Positions 16,379 to 25,800 of a DNA stretch of 55,577 bases are shown one piece after another (the first letter of the stretch is position 1; each line of letters opens with the position of its first letter). The notes beneath the pieces were generated by a model. It did not search any database. It saw only the letters and a program-made list of their open reading frames with translations, and was not told the DNA's origin. The stretch lies in contig CAZEFW010000043.1 in assembly GCA_964511535.1 (NCBI GenBank), forward strand, positions 1-55,577, read 5' to 3'. Made by a program: the position numbers and the translations under genes. The DNA is from CAZCFB01 sp964511535. Its GTDB lineage: Bacteria; Myxococcota_A; Polyangia; GCA-2747355; CAZCFB01.

Positions 16379-17095
16379 TCAGGCAGGAGTGCTGGGCTCG
16401 GGCGGGGAGTCGGGCAGCGGCGTCGCCACCAGGGTGATCAACAGCTGACCCCGGATCTGCCACCAGCCGTGGTGGTCCTCGAAGCTCACATGGTCCCGCA
16501 CCACCAGCTCCTCCCAGCGGCCCGCGCGGGGTGGGGTCGCCCCGCGCACCAGCTCGACGGTGCGGGTGTCCCGCCGCAGGCCGGTTCGCTGGGCCTTGAG
16601 CATGCTCTCCTTGGCCGACCAGATCAGGGCGGCGATGCGGTGGCGCTCCTCGCCGTGGGGCGTGGCCAGCACGAGCTCCAGCTCCCCGGGGGTGAAGAAG
16701 TCGCGCATCATGCGGGTGGAGCGCGGCTCGATCCGCTCCAGGTCGATGCCGAGGCGCACGCCGGGGGGGGCCACCAGGCCTGCCCCGCGGTCGGTGCGAT
16801 GGCTGATGGAGAGGGCCAGCCCCAGGGGCTCACCGTCCAGGTGCGCCTCCGGGGCGCCGTCCGGCGCGGCCAGGATCTCCAGGCGCTCGAGGTCGAGGCG
16901 GCGAGGGCTCCCGGGCGGGCCGAGGTAGGCGGACAGCGCCCGCTTGGCCGCCCACCTCCCGAGCCGCCAGTGGGCGCGCCGGGGGGAAAGCCTGAACCGC
17001 CTCAGCGCGGCGCGCTCGCGTGGCCCGAGCCAGCTGTCGTGGCCCGGCGGGTCGGCGCTGCGGCAGAAAGACCACCTGTAGGCCGGGTTCATCAT
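16379..17095 (-). CDS. Sfp-type 4'-phosphopantetheinyl transferase
   Basis: A 238-residue member of the Sfp/HetI group. The diagnostic motifs are LSISHRTD (95-102), GIDLERIE (116-123, magnesium-binding Asp and Glu) and WSAKESMLK (159-167). It transfers phosphopantetheine from CoA to carrier proteins. Its ATG overlaps the carboxylase stop (ATGA), placing it as last gene of the lipid/polyketide operon, so its natural substrates are presumably the three ACP domains of the megasynthase. Those ACPs carry Thr at the attachment position, which makes this enzyme's specificity interesting. A second ATG one codon later is equally possible. Confidence 0.9.
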   Translation of the reverse strand: MMNPAYRWSFCRSADPPGHDSWLGPRERAALRRFRLSPRRAHWRLGRWAAKRALSAYLGPPGSPRRLDLERLEILAAPDGAPEAHLDGEPLGLALSISHRTDRGAGLVAPPGVRLGIDLERIEPRSTRMMRDFFTPGELELVLATPHGEERHRIAALIWSAKESMLKAQRTGLRRDTRTVELVRGATPPRAGRWEELVVRDHVSFEDHHGWWQIRGQLLITLVATPLPDSPPEPSTPA

Positions 17096-20000
17096 GCCGG
17101 CCCGTCCATGGGCTTGCTGGCGCTGCCGTTGCCAGGCGCCGCCTCGAGCGGCACCCCGCCGGCGCTGTCCTGGTCCAGCGCCACCTGCTCCCGGGAGAGG
17201 CGGTTCATCTCTCGCAGGATGCCGCGCTCCACGGCGTCGATGAGGTAGGGCCGCAGCTCCGACGGCGGGATGCAGCGGTCCACCGAGCCCACCTCCATGG
17301 CGCGCTTGATGGAGTGCACCGAGTCGAACTGCACCGCCACCTCGCCCAGCTTCTCTGACTCCACCTCCCGGGTGATCTCATCGCAGCGCGTGGCCAGGGC
17401 GATGCGCGCGGCGCCGGCGGACGCGGCCAGCTCCTGCTGCGCCTGCGCCACCCGCGGGTCGGCCTGGGTCCGTCGCTGTACATCACGGGCGAAGACCACC
17501 GCCGCGGCGGGCGCCCCGCCGATGACCGAGGCGTAGGCGCCCTCCAGCGCCGCCACCTCCATGTTGTCGTTCAGCCGGTTGGAGAAGACCACGAACGCCC
17601 CGCCGTGGTAGCGGGAGATGACGCAGAACACGATGGGGCCGCGGAAGTTCACCACCGCGCGGCCGATCTCGGCGCCGAACTCCAGCTGGCAGTCGCGCAT
17701 GGACTCGGGCGAGCCGTCGAAGCCGGACAGGTTGGCCAGGATCACCAGCGGGCGGTTGTCGCTGCTGGCGTTGATGGCCCGGGCCACCTTCTTGGACGAC
17801 ATCGGGAACAGGGTGCCGGCGCTCCACCGCTCCGGGCCGTCCGCAGGCACCGGCCCCACCCGCGCCAGGGGGCGGGACTCGAGCCCGATGAGGCACACCG
17901 GCCTTCCCCCCAGGTGCGCGTCCCAGACCACGGCGGTCTCGGCGTTGCGCATGCCGAACCAGCGCTCCAGCGGGCGGTGATCGGCGTCCACCGTGGCGCG
18001 CATCACCTGGCGCACGTCGAAGGGCTTCTTGCGCCCGGGGTTGCGCTCCACGTCGAAGATATGCCCCACCTTGTCGAAGCTGGCCCCGTCGATGACGCCG
18101 TGCACGGCGTCGCCGACGTCGCGGTCCGACGGGTCCGCCGTGGGCACCCGCTCCGGGAACCGTTCGCCCGGCATGCGGTAGGTGTTGTGGTAGTGCCGCA
18201 GCAGGACCTGGCACGCCTCGCTGATGTTGGCGGCGAAGAACTGCGCCTGGCCGTTGGGCCCCATGATCCGCTCGTAGCCGCCGATACCGAGGTTGTCCTC
18301 GGCGCTGACGCCGCCGGAGTAGTCGAGGGCCCGCTTGCCCGTTAGCACCATGGCGCCCTGGGGCGTCATGATCAGGATCCCGCGGGTGTGCATCAGCATG
18401 GTGGCCTCGGCGTTCCAGTACGGCTGGGCCCCGACGTTGATGCCGTTGACGATGATGTTCACCTCGCCGCCGTCCTGGGTGAAGTGCACCAGCTCCCGCA
18501 GCACCTCGGCGATCCAGTCCATGTTCTCGACGCCGCTGTCCATGGAGATCTTGGCCCCCGCGGACAGGGAGAACCACTCCAGCGGCAACGCGCGGCGGCG
18601 GGCCAGACGCAGGGCGCCGATGATGCGGCGGCACTCAGGCTCGGCCAGCGAGCCCATGGACCGGCACGGGTCGCCCAGCAGGATCACGCGGCTCATGCCG
18701 CGGGGGAACTTGTCGGTGTAGTTGGTGATGACGCCGGCCACGATGTTTGCCCGGTTCTGCCCGGGGGGCCGATCCACCGGCTTGAGCTGCTCGCCGTCCT
18801 CGGCCAGGTCGTACTCCACGAACTCCCCGGGGGGGAAGTCGGCCTTCACGTTGCCCTGGTCGGGGGTGAGCAGGGTGATCAGCTCGTAGGGGTGGATCAT
18901 GCCGCGCTGGCGCAGCCGCACCACCGCCTGCTCGTACTCGCTCAGCGGCTTCATCGGCTCCTGGGGGGGCGGCCGGAACCGCACCGCCACGCCGGAGCCG
19001 CCGCGCTTGGACATGTCGATGACCCGCTCCTCGGGGTCTGCCCCGTCCGGGCCCGGCACGCGCGCCGTGACCAGCACCCGCTCCAGGCCGAGCCCCTCGG
19101 TGGCGGGGGTGAGCTTCTCCACCAGCCGCTGCAGCTCCTCACGGTCGAGGTCCATCAGCGGCTGCACGAACAGGTGCACCCGGTTCCAGGCCAGCCTGCG
19201 CCGGTCGCCGCGCTGGACCTGGAACATGCGGATCGCCGCCACAGCCTCGAGGAACACCCGCTCCAGCTCCGGGATCCCGGCCACCGAGCCGTCCGGGCCG
19301 CGCACCGGGGTGAGGTCGCGCACCTCGGCGTGGGCGATGAGCCGCTCGTCCTTGGCGTTGTCGCGGCCCACCGCCCGGAACAGGTAGATCCCCTCCTGCG
19401 AGTGCAGCCGCTCGGTCTCGAAGTTGATCAGCCGGAACAGCTTGAGCCGGCCGGCCATGCCGGGGTGCACCCCGCGCACCAGGCGGTCCTCCTGCAGCTG
19501 GCCATCCTGGCCAGGGCGGAAGGTGAACAGCTGCCCCGTGCCCATGCCGAGGCTGTCCACCGGCGAGGAGATGGCCACGGCCACGCGCCGCACCGGCGCG
19601 GGCAGGCTGGCCCCGGCGAGCCACTGTTGCAGGCCCGCCGCCACGTCGTCGGGGCTGTGGCCGTTCTTGCTGCGCCAGACATAGAGGTCCACCGCCAGCA
19701 CCGACCCGCCCGGCAAGTCCGCGGCTACCTGCCGCATGGCGGCCAGCGCCTCGTCCAGCGCCTCGTGGGCCACGTGGGCCGCCAGCAGGGTGATCTCCTC
19801 CCCTGCGGGGCCAAGCTGTGTGGCCCGGGCGAGGCAGGTCGCCCCCTGCCAGAACACCCTCACCGGGCCCACCTCGCGGGTGCGATGGTAGCGCTGCACC
19901 AGCACGCGCAGCATGGTCTCCTGGGTGGTCCGATCGGCGTCCTCCAGGCGCTTGGAGAGGAACGTCTTGAGCGGGCGCGGCAGGTCCAGCAGGACCTGCT

Positions 20001-22794
20001 CCGCCCTGGCGCGCGCCTCCGAGCCGTCCTGCGCGGCGGCGGCGGCCACGAGCTGCGCCCCCGCCTCGGTGTAGGCGTCGCGGCGCGCCCGATCCAGCAC
20101 CGGCTTCTGAAACTGCCGGTAGTGCAGCTCACGCGCCAGGTCGCTCACGGCCTGGATCCGCCCGTGGGTCTGGCGGACCAGGCGCAGCACCAGCCGCTCC
20201 AGCCTGTCGTCTTCCGGCCGGGGCAGGCTCGACAGGTGGTCCAGCCGGCGCTGCATGATGTACATGATCGGCGCCCGCTGCGCGCCGATGCGGCGGTACG
20301 CCTTGCAGATCCGCAGCAGGCACTCATCCAGCGCCGGGGTGCGGTCGAGGCTCTCCAGCCCGTAGTGCGCCAGGGCTCGCTCGAGCCGCTCCACGAACGC
20401 CTCGGGCAGCCCCTCGCCGCGGCGGCCGGGCTCGCGCAGGTAGGTGAAGAAGTACTCCTCGCTGCTGGGCCGATCCAGGTTGCGCCCGGCCGTGTAGACC
20501 CCGGGCAGCCGGTGGAACAGCGCGCAGATGTCGATGAAGATGCCGAGGATCTCCTCCTCGGCCGCCAGCAGGTCGCCGTCGTCGGGCGCGCGGCCATGCC
20601 AGGGCGACGCATCGCCGTCCAGGGCCCTGGTTACCGCCCCGGGATCAGCGTCGAAGCCGAGGGCGAGGCTGCGAAGCTCGGCCAGGACCCCGGCGACTTC
20701 CTGCTCACCGTCGGGCACGAGGTGCTCGAAGGAGATCCGACCGGCCGCCACCACCTCGCCGTCATCCTGCGGGGGCTCCACCACCATCAGCGGCGCCCCG
20801 GGGCCGACCTGGATGTTGCGGTTGACCATCACCTCCCGCACGGTGCCCTGAATGTCAGCCCGCACCTCCATCTCGGTCTTCATCACCTCCAGCACGCAGA
20901 GCGGATCGCCCACCTCCACCTCGTCGCCCGGCTTGACCGACACCCGCACCACCACCGACGGGGCCGGCGCGCGCACCACCCCGGCCTGATCCCGGCTCAC
21001 CCGGAACAGCGCCCCCTCCACCTCCACCATGTGGTTCACGCCGTGAAGCCCGGACACGATGCGGTACCAGCGCCCGTCGCTGAACCCGAGCCGTGACTCC
21101 TGCCGCCCCAGCCGCCGCACCTGGACCTCCACGCGCCCCTCGTCGGTGGTCACCCGATACAGATCGACCCCCAGCTTGGTGACCAGCAGCTTGTACGCCT
21201 GGCTCGCCAGGGAGAGCTCCACCGTGCGCCCCGTCTCCTCGCTCACGCTCGGCCGACCGCGGCTTGCCGCGGCGAAGAACTGCGCCCGCTCGGCGTCGAG
21301 CTCGCACTCGTACGCCTCGATGCTGGCCTGGATCAGGGCCACGGCGCCATGCTCCGACGTCGCCCGCCCCCCCTCGCGCATCAGCTGGTCCAGCCAGCCT
21401 ATGTGCAGCTCGCCGCTGCGCACGTCGGGGTGCCGCAGCAGCTCCAGCAAGAAGCTCTTGTTGCACGCCCCGCCGCGGATCATCACCGCCGTCTCGGACA
21501 GGGCGCGCTCCAGCCGCGCCATGGCCTCGGCGCGATCCGAGCCGACCGCGATGATCTTGGCGATCATCGAGTCGAACTGCGGCGGGACCTCGTCACCCTC
21601 CTCGAAGCCGGTGTCCACCCGCAGCCCCGGCCCGGCAGGCAGGCGGAAGCGCTCGATGGTCCCTGGCGCCGGGGCGAAGCCGTTGTCCGGGTCCTCGGCG
21701 CAGAGCCGCACCTCGATGGAGTGCCCCCGGGGCGCCGGAGGCTCCCCCTTCAGCTCGCCGCCGCGGGCCACGTGCAGCTGCAGCTTGACCAGGTCGGCGC
21801 CCGTCACCATCTCGGTCACCGGGTGCTCCACCTGCAGCCGGGCGTTGACCTCCATGAACGAGAATGACCTCGCCCGCGAGTCGTACAGGAACTCCACCGT
21901 GCCGGCGTTCTGGTACCCCACCGCCCGGGCCAGCCGCACCGCAGCAGCCCGCAGCTCCTGATCCTGCTCGACGGTGAGGCCCGGGCTGGGGGTCTCCTCG
22001 ATCACCTTCTGGTTCTTGCGCTGAACCGAGCAATCGCGCACGCCCACCGCCCAGCAGTTGCCGTGCCAGTCGGCGATGATCTGGACCTCCACGTGGCGCG
22101 CCTGCTCCACCATGCGCTCCATGAACACCGTACCGTCGCCGAAGCCCTTGAGCGCCTCGGAGCTGGCGCTCTGCAGCGCCTGCTCCAGCGCCTCCGGGCC
22201 GGTCACCCTGCGGATGCCGCGCCCGCCGCCGCCGGCCGTGGCCTTGATCATCAGCGGATATCCCAGGCGCTCGCCAGCGGCCCTGCCCTCTTCGACCCCT
22301 TCCACCGCGCCGCCGCTCCAGGGCGCGACCGGCACGCCTGCCTCCTCGGCGATGCGCTTGGACGTGATCTTGTCCCCCAGGCGACGCATCACATCGCCCG
22401 TGGGGCCGATGAAGGTCACGCCGAGCTCGTCGCACAGGTCGGCGAACTCGGGCTTCTCGGCGACGAACCCCCAGCCGACCCAGGCGGCGTCGGCCCAGCA
22501 GGCCACCAGCGCCCCGCGCAGCCGCGCCAGGTCGAGGTAGCTGCTCTTGGTGTTGCCGTCCGCCGGATCGACCCAGGTCGCATCGCCCAGGCAGACAGCC
22601 TCGTCCGCCTCGCGCACGAACAGCGCGCCCTCGTCGGGGGTGGTGTACAGGGCGATGGTCCTGATGGAGAGATCATGCTCCCGGTTGTACTCGCGCACCG
22701 CCGCGATGAGACGCTGGGCCGGCTCGCCGCGGTTGATGATGGCCACGCGAGAGAACTCGCGGCCGGGCATGCTGCTGGGGTGGTTCTGCGCCAT
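17092..22794 (-). CDS. Single-chain acyl-CoA carboxylase (BC-BCCP-central-CT)
   Basis: A 1900-residue fusion laid out like eukaryotic acetyl-CoA carboxylase. The biotin carboxylase (about 15-480) has the glycine-rich ATP loop in TAGGGGRGIRRV, FMEVNARLQVEHPVTE and the catalytic-site lysine region. The biotinyl domain (about 610-690) has the biotin motif EVMKTEME with Lys639. A long central helical region (about 720-1330) follows, then the carboxyltransferase (about 1350-1830) with NINVGAQPY-like and GGAPAAAVVFA-type oxyanion loops. The reaction is ATP-dependent carboxylation of an acyl-CoA to (methyl)malonyl-CoA. Its position after the megasynthase implies it supplies extender units. AAGGA precedes the ATG. 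Bacterial carboxylases are usually split, so the fusion is unusual. Acetyl versus propionyl specificity is unresolved. Confidence 0.9.
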   Translation of the reverse strand: MAQNHPSSMPGREFSRVAIINRGEPAQRLIAAVREYNREHDLSIRTIALYTTPDEGALFVREADEAVCLGDATWVDPADGNTKSSYLDLARLRGALVACWADAAWVGWGFVAEKPEFADLCDELGVTFIGPTGDVMRRLGDKITSKRIAEEAGVPVAPWSGGAVEGVEEGRAAGERLGYPLMIKATAGGGGRGIRRVTGPEALEQALQSASSEALKGFGDGTVFMERMVEQARHVEVQIIADWHGNCWAVGVRDCSVQRKNQKVIEETPSPGLTVEQDQELRAAAVRLARAVGYQNAGTVEFLYDSRARSFSFMEVNARLQVEHPVTEMVTGADLVKLQLHVARGGELKGEPPAPRGHSIEVRLCAEDPDNGFAPAPGTIERFRLPAGPGLRVDTGFEEGDEVPPQFDSMIAKIIAVGSDRAEAMARLERALSETAVMIRGGACNKSFLLELLRHPDVRSGELHIGWLDQLMREGGRATSEHGAVALIQASIEAYECELDAERAQFFAAASRGRPSVSEETGRTVELSLASQAYKLLVTKLGVDLYRVTTDEGRVEVQVRRLGRQESRLGFSDGRWYRIVSGLHGVNHMVEVEGALFRVSRDQAGVVRAPAPSVVVRVSVKPGDEVEVGDPLCVLEVMKTEMEVRADIQGTVREVMVNRNIQVGPGAPLMVVEPPQDDGEVVAAGRISFEHLVPDGEQEVAGVLAELRSLALGFDADPGAVTRALDGDASPWHGRAPDDGDLLAAEEEILGIFIDICALFHRLPGVYTAGRNLDRPSSEEYFFTYLREPGRRGEGLPEAFVERLERALAHYGLESLDRTPALDECLLRICKAYRRIGAQRAPIMYIMQRRLDHLSSLPRPEDDRLERLVLRLVRQTHGRIQAVSDLARELHYRQFQKPVLDRARRDAYTEAGAQLVAAAAAQDGSEARARAEQVLLDLPRPLKTFLSKRLEDADRTTQETMLRVLVQRYHRTREVGPVRVFWQGATCLARATQLGPAGEEITLLAAHVAHEALDEALAAMRQVAADLPGGSVLAVDLYVWRSKNGHSPDDVAAGLQQWLAGASLPAPVRRVAVAISSPVDSLGMGTGQLFTFRPGQDGQLQEDRLVRGVHPGMAGRLKLFRLINFETERLHSQEGIYLFRAVGRDNAKDERLIAHAEVRDLTPVRGPDGSVAGIPELERVFLEAVAAIRMFQVQRGDRRRLAWNRVHLFVQPLMDLDREELQRLVEKLTPATEGLGLERVLVTARVPGPDGADPEERVIDMSKRGGSGVAVRFRPPPQEPMKPLSEYEQAVVRLRQRGMIHPYELITLLTPDQGNVKADFPPGEFVEYDLAEDGEQLKPVDRPPGQNRANIVAGVITNYTDKFPRGMSRVILLGDPCRSMGSLAEPECRRIIGALRLARRRALPLEWFSLSAGAKISMDSGVENMDWIAEVLRELVHFTQDGGEVNIIVNGINVGAQPYWNAEATMLMHTRGILIMTPQGAMVLTGKRALDYSGGVSAEDNLGIGGYERIMGPNGQAQFFAANISEACQVLLRHYHNTYRMPGERFPERVPTADPSDRDVGDAVHGVIDGASFDKVGHIFDVERNPGRKKPFDVRQVMRATVDADHRPLERWFGMRNAETAVVWDAHLGGRPVCLIGLESRPLARVGPVPADGPERWSAGTLFPMSSKKVARAINASSDNRPLVILANLSGFDGSPESMRDCQLEFGAEIGRAVVNFRGPIVFCVISRYHGGAFVVFSNRLNDNMEVAALEGAYASVIGGAPAAAVVFARDVQRRTQADPRVAQAQQELAASAGAARIALATRCDEITREVESEKLGEVAVQFDSVHSIKRAMEVGSVDRCIPPSELRPYLIDAVERGILREMNRLSREQVALDQDSAGGVPLEAAPGNGSASKPMDGPA

Positions 22795-22848
22795 GGTCGT
22801 TTTCCTTGTATTTGGTAGGCCCGCGCCAGGCGGCGCGATCGCGCCTGA

Positions 22849-25800
22849 TCAGTCCATCGCCTCACGGAGCGGCCGCCGCACGTCCTCCGCCAGAGGATCG
22901 GGGTGCTGCACCGTGGAGTAGCCGCTCACCGTGAGGTAGATGCGGCCCGCCTCGTCCGCCACGTAGGCGTCGTATGACGCCTCCTCGCCGCCCTCGCCGG
23001 GCGTCACCACCGCCACCAGGCGCCCGGCGTCGGACGGGTCCTCGCCGCGCTGCCCCAGGGTGATGCGATGGATATGTCTCGGCAGCCCCATGCGGCCGGT
23101 CTTGCCCGCCTCCCACACCCCTGCGGTCTGGAAGCAGAGCTCGATGAGCCGCGGGTCGGTCAGCGTCCCGCGGGCGCCTAGGGGCAGGTCCCGGGGAAGC
23201 TCCCGCGGCAGCACGCCGGCCACCGAGCCGTTGTGCCGCCACGCCCGCTCCACCACCTGATACGCCGGGCCGTGGAAATAGAGCCGATAGATGTCGTCCC
23301 GATCCACGCCGTCGCCGTTGGGGGTGGGCACGCGCTCGTCGGACTCCAGCTCCGCCCTGCTGCGCGCCAGCCGCACCGAGGCGGTGAAGTGGGTGGTGAC
23401 CCTCGGCTCGCCGCCGGCGCCGGGCAGATAGCGCTCGCCGGTGAGGCTGCAGCGGGCGATCAACTCGTCGCCGTCCCGCAGCAGGCGCGCCTGCAGCCGC
23501 ACCGTGCGCGGCTCGTCGCGGTAGAACTTGAACGGCGCCAGGAAGTCCACATCCTCGAGGCCGACGATCTCCCTGCCGGGAGCCAGCAGCCTCGCCGCCT
23601 GGGCGAAGCCCTCGATCCCCATCACGCCGGGCAGCACCGGGGTGCCGTCGATGCGATGGTCATGCAAGAACGGGTGGTCCGCCGGGTCCAGGGTCGACTC
23701 CACCACCAGCCCGGTGTGCAGCCCCATGGACACGGCTTGCGAGGCCATGATGCGCCCGCTGCCCTCGCCCACCGCCGCCAGGTCCAGGCCGCCAGCCGCG
23801 TCGAACTCCTGCATCAGGACCCCCAGTTCACCGGCCACCACCAGCTCTCCCGTGGCCCCCGCCGCGAGCTGCTGGCGGATGAGCGGTACGCCCGCCGCCG
23901 GATCCAGCATCTCTATGCCGGCCTGCTCCATGATCTTCGGGATCGACCCGCGCGTGGCCATGCCGATGCCGGCCCAGGCGGTCCAGTCCAGCGCCAGAGC
24001 GCGTGGGCCATCCACCTGACGGTTCAACCCCGCGGCGGCCTTGCACAGCAGATCATTGGCCGCGGCGTAGTCGGTCTGGCCGGCGTTACCGAAGCGGCCC
24101 GCGATGGACGAGAACGCCACCGTGGCCCCCACCGGGGTTTCCCCCAGCGCCGAGATCAGGTTGATCCAGCCGTCGCTCTTGACGCCAAACACCAGGTCGA
24201 ACTCCTCGGGGCTCTTGTCCGGCAGCGGCCGGCTGATCTCCAGCCCCGCGGCGTGCAGCAGCACGTCGACATGGTTGTGCTCTCGCTGGAGCTTCTCGAC
24301 CGCGGCCGCCACGGCCAGCTCGTCGCGCAGGTCCACCTGGTGATACACCGCCGTGCCGCCGGCCTGTCGGATCGCCTCGCGCGCGGCGAGCGCCGCCTGC
24401 TTGCGCTCGATCCCCGCCACCTCTCGCTCCACCATGGCAGGCGTGGCCCGGCGCCCTTCCGCCTTGAGCCGCCCGAAGATCTCCTTGAGCAGCCCTTCGC
24501 GGTCGGTCTCGAACCGCGCCACGTCCGGGTCGTCCGCTTCGGGACAGGACGCCAGGTCGAGCAGATGAAATACTCCGCCTCCGCCGCCGCGCGCCAGGTC
24601 GGCGACGATGGCCGAGACGATGCTGCCCGCGGCCCCGGTGACCAGATAGACCGTCTCGGGGGTCAACGCGACGCCCTGCTTCGCGTCGGGCTGCGCCTCG
24701 AGCGGGAGCGCCTCAACCGGCACCAGCCCCACGGTCCATCGCTCGCCATCACGGTACCCCACCTCCACCACCCCCGGGTCACGCTCCGCCTCTGCGATGA
24801 GCAGATCCGCCAGCGGCGCCTTCTTGCGGCTGGCCGCCAGATCCACCGCCTTGACCAGCGCGGCGGGCTGCTCCCGCTTGTAGCTCTTGGCAAACCCGGT
24901 CACCGCCCCGCCCATGGGCGCCACGGCGTCGCCCTTCTCCTCCAGATCACCGTACCCGTGGGTCCCGCCCAGTCGCGTGCCAGCGACCAGGAACGGCGCG
25001 GCGTCACCGGCCGCGCTGCTCACCAATCCCCGCATGGTGCGAAACAACATCATCACCCGGGGCGCCAGCGCCTCTCGCCAGGCCGCCAGGTCCATCTCCC
25101 CCATCTCTCCCTCTCCATCCAGCGCCGAGAGCCAGAACACCCCGCGCACCGGGCCGCTGTCGAGCCACACCCTGAGCTGCTCCTCGAGCTCCTCGGAGCT
25201 CCAGGCCCTGTCCAGCTCCAGCACCTCCACGCCGCGCCCGGCCAGCCGGCTGACCAGCGAACGCGCCACGCCATACCGATCGGGCATCACCAACACCCGG
25301 TCCCCCTCGGCAAGAGAGACCCCGGTGGCCTTGCACAGCTCCAGCGGCGGGCGCAAGACCGGCCATGGCGCCCTCAGCCCGATCATCTCCTCCCCAACTG
25401 ACGACGTGGGAGTGGACGATTCCGAGCCCGTGGCCGCGGCCGTATCCGTGGCCGTGGGCGTGGGCGGATCCCCTGCCTCCTCCCCCGCCCCCCGGCTCTC
25501 CATCACCCACTGCACGACATGCTCCAGCGTCGGCATATCTCGCAGCTTCACGTCCTCCGCCATCTCGATGCCATACGCCTCACGCACCGCCGAGAACGTC
25601 TCGGCCTGCTTGACCGTATCCACCCCCAGGTCCGCCTCCATATCCAGGTCCAGCTCCAGCATCTCCAGCGGATACCCGGTCTGCTCAGCCACCAGGTTCA
25701 ACACCCGCTCCACCACCTCATCCCGCCCAGTCAACGCCGACGTGGACGAATGCTCCTCGGGCGCGGGCGCGGGCGCGGGATTTGACCGGCTCTCCATCAC

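Noticed and set aside
18388..25401. Long plus-strand open frames opposite the carboxylase and megasynthase
   Set aside because: Composition is biased and no domain is seen, whereas the minus strand carries continuous catalytic motifs through the same bases.
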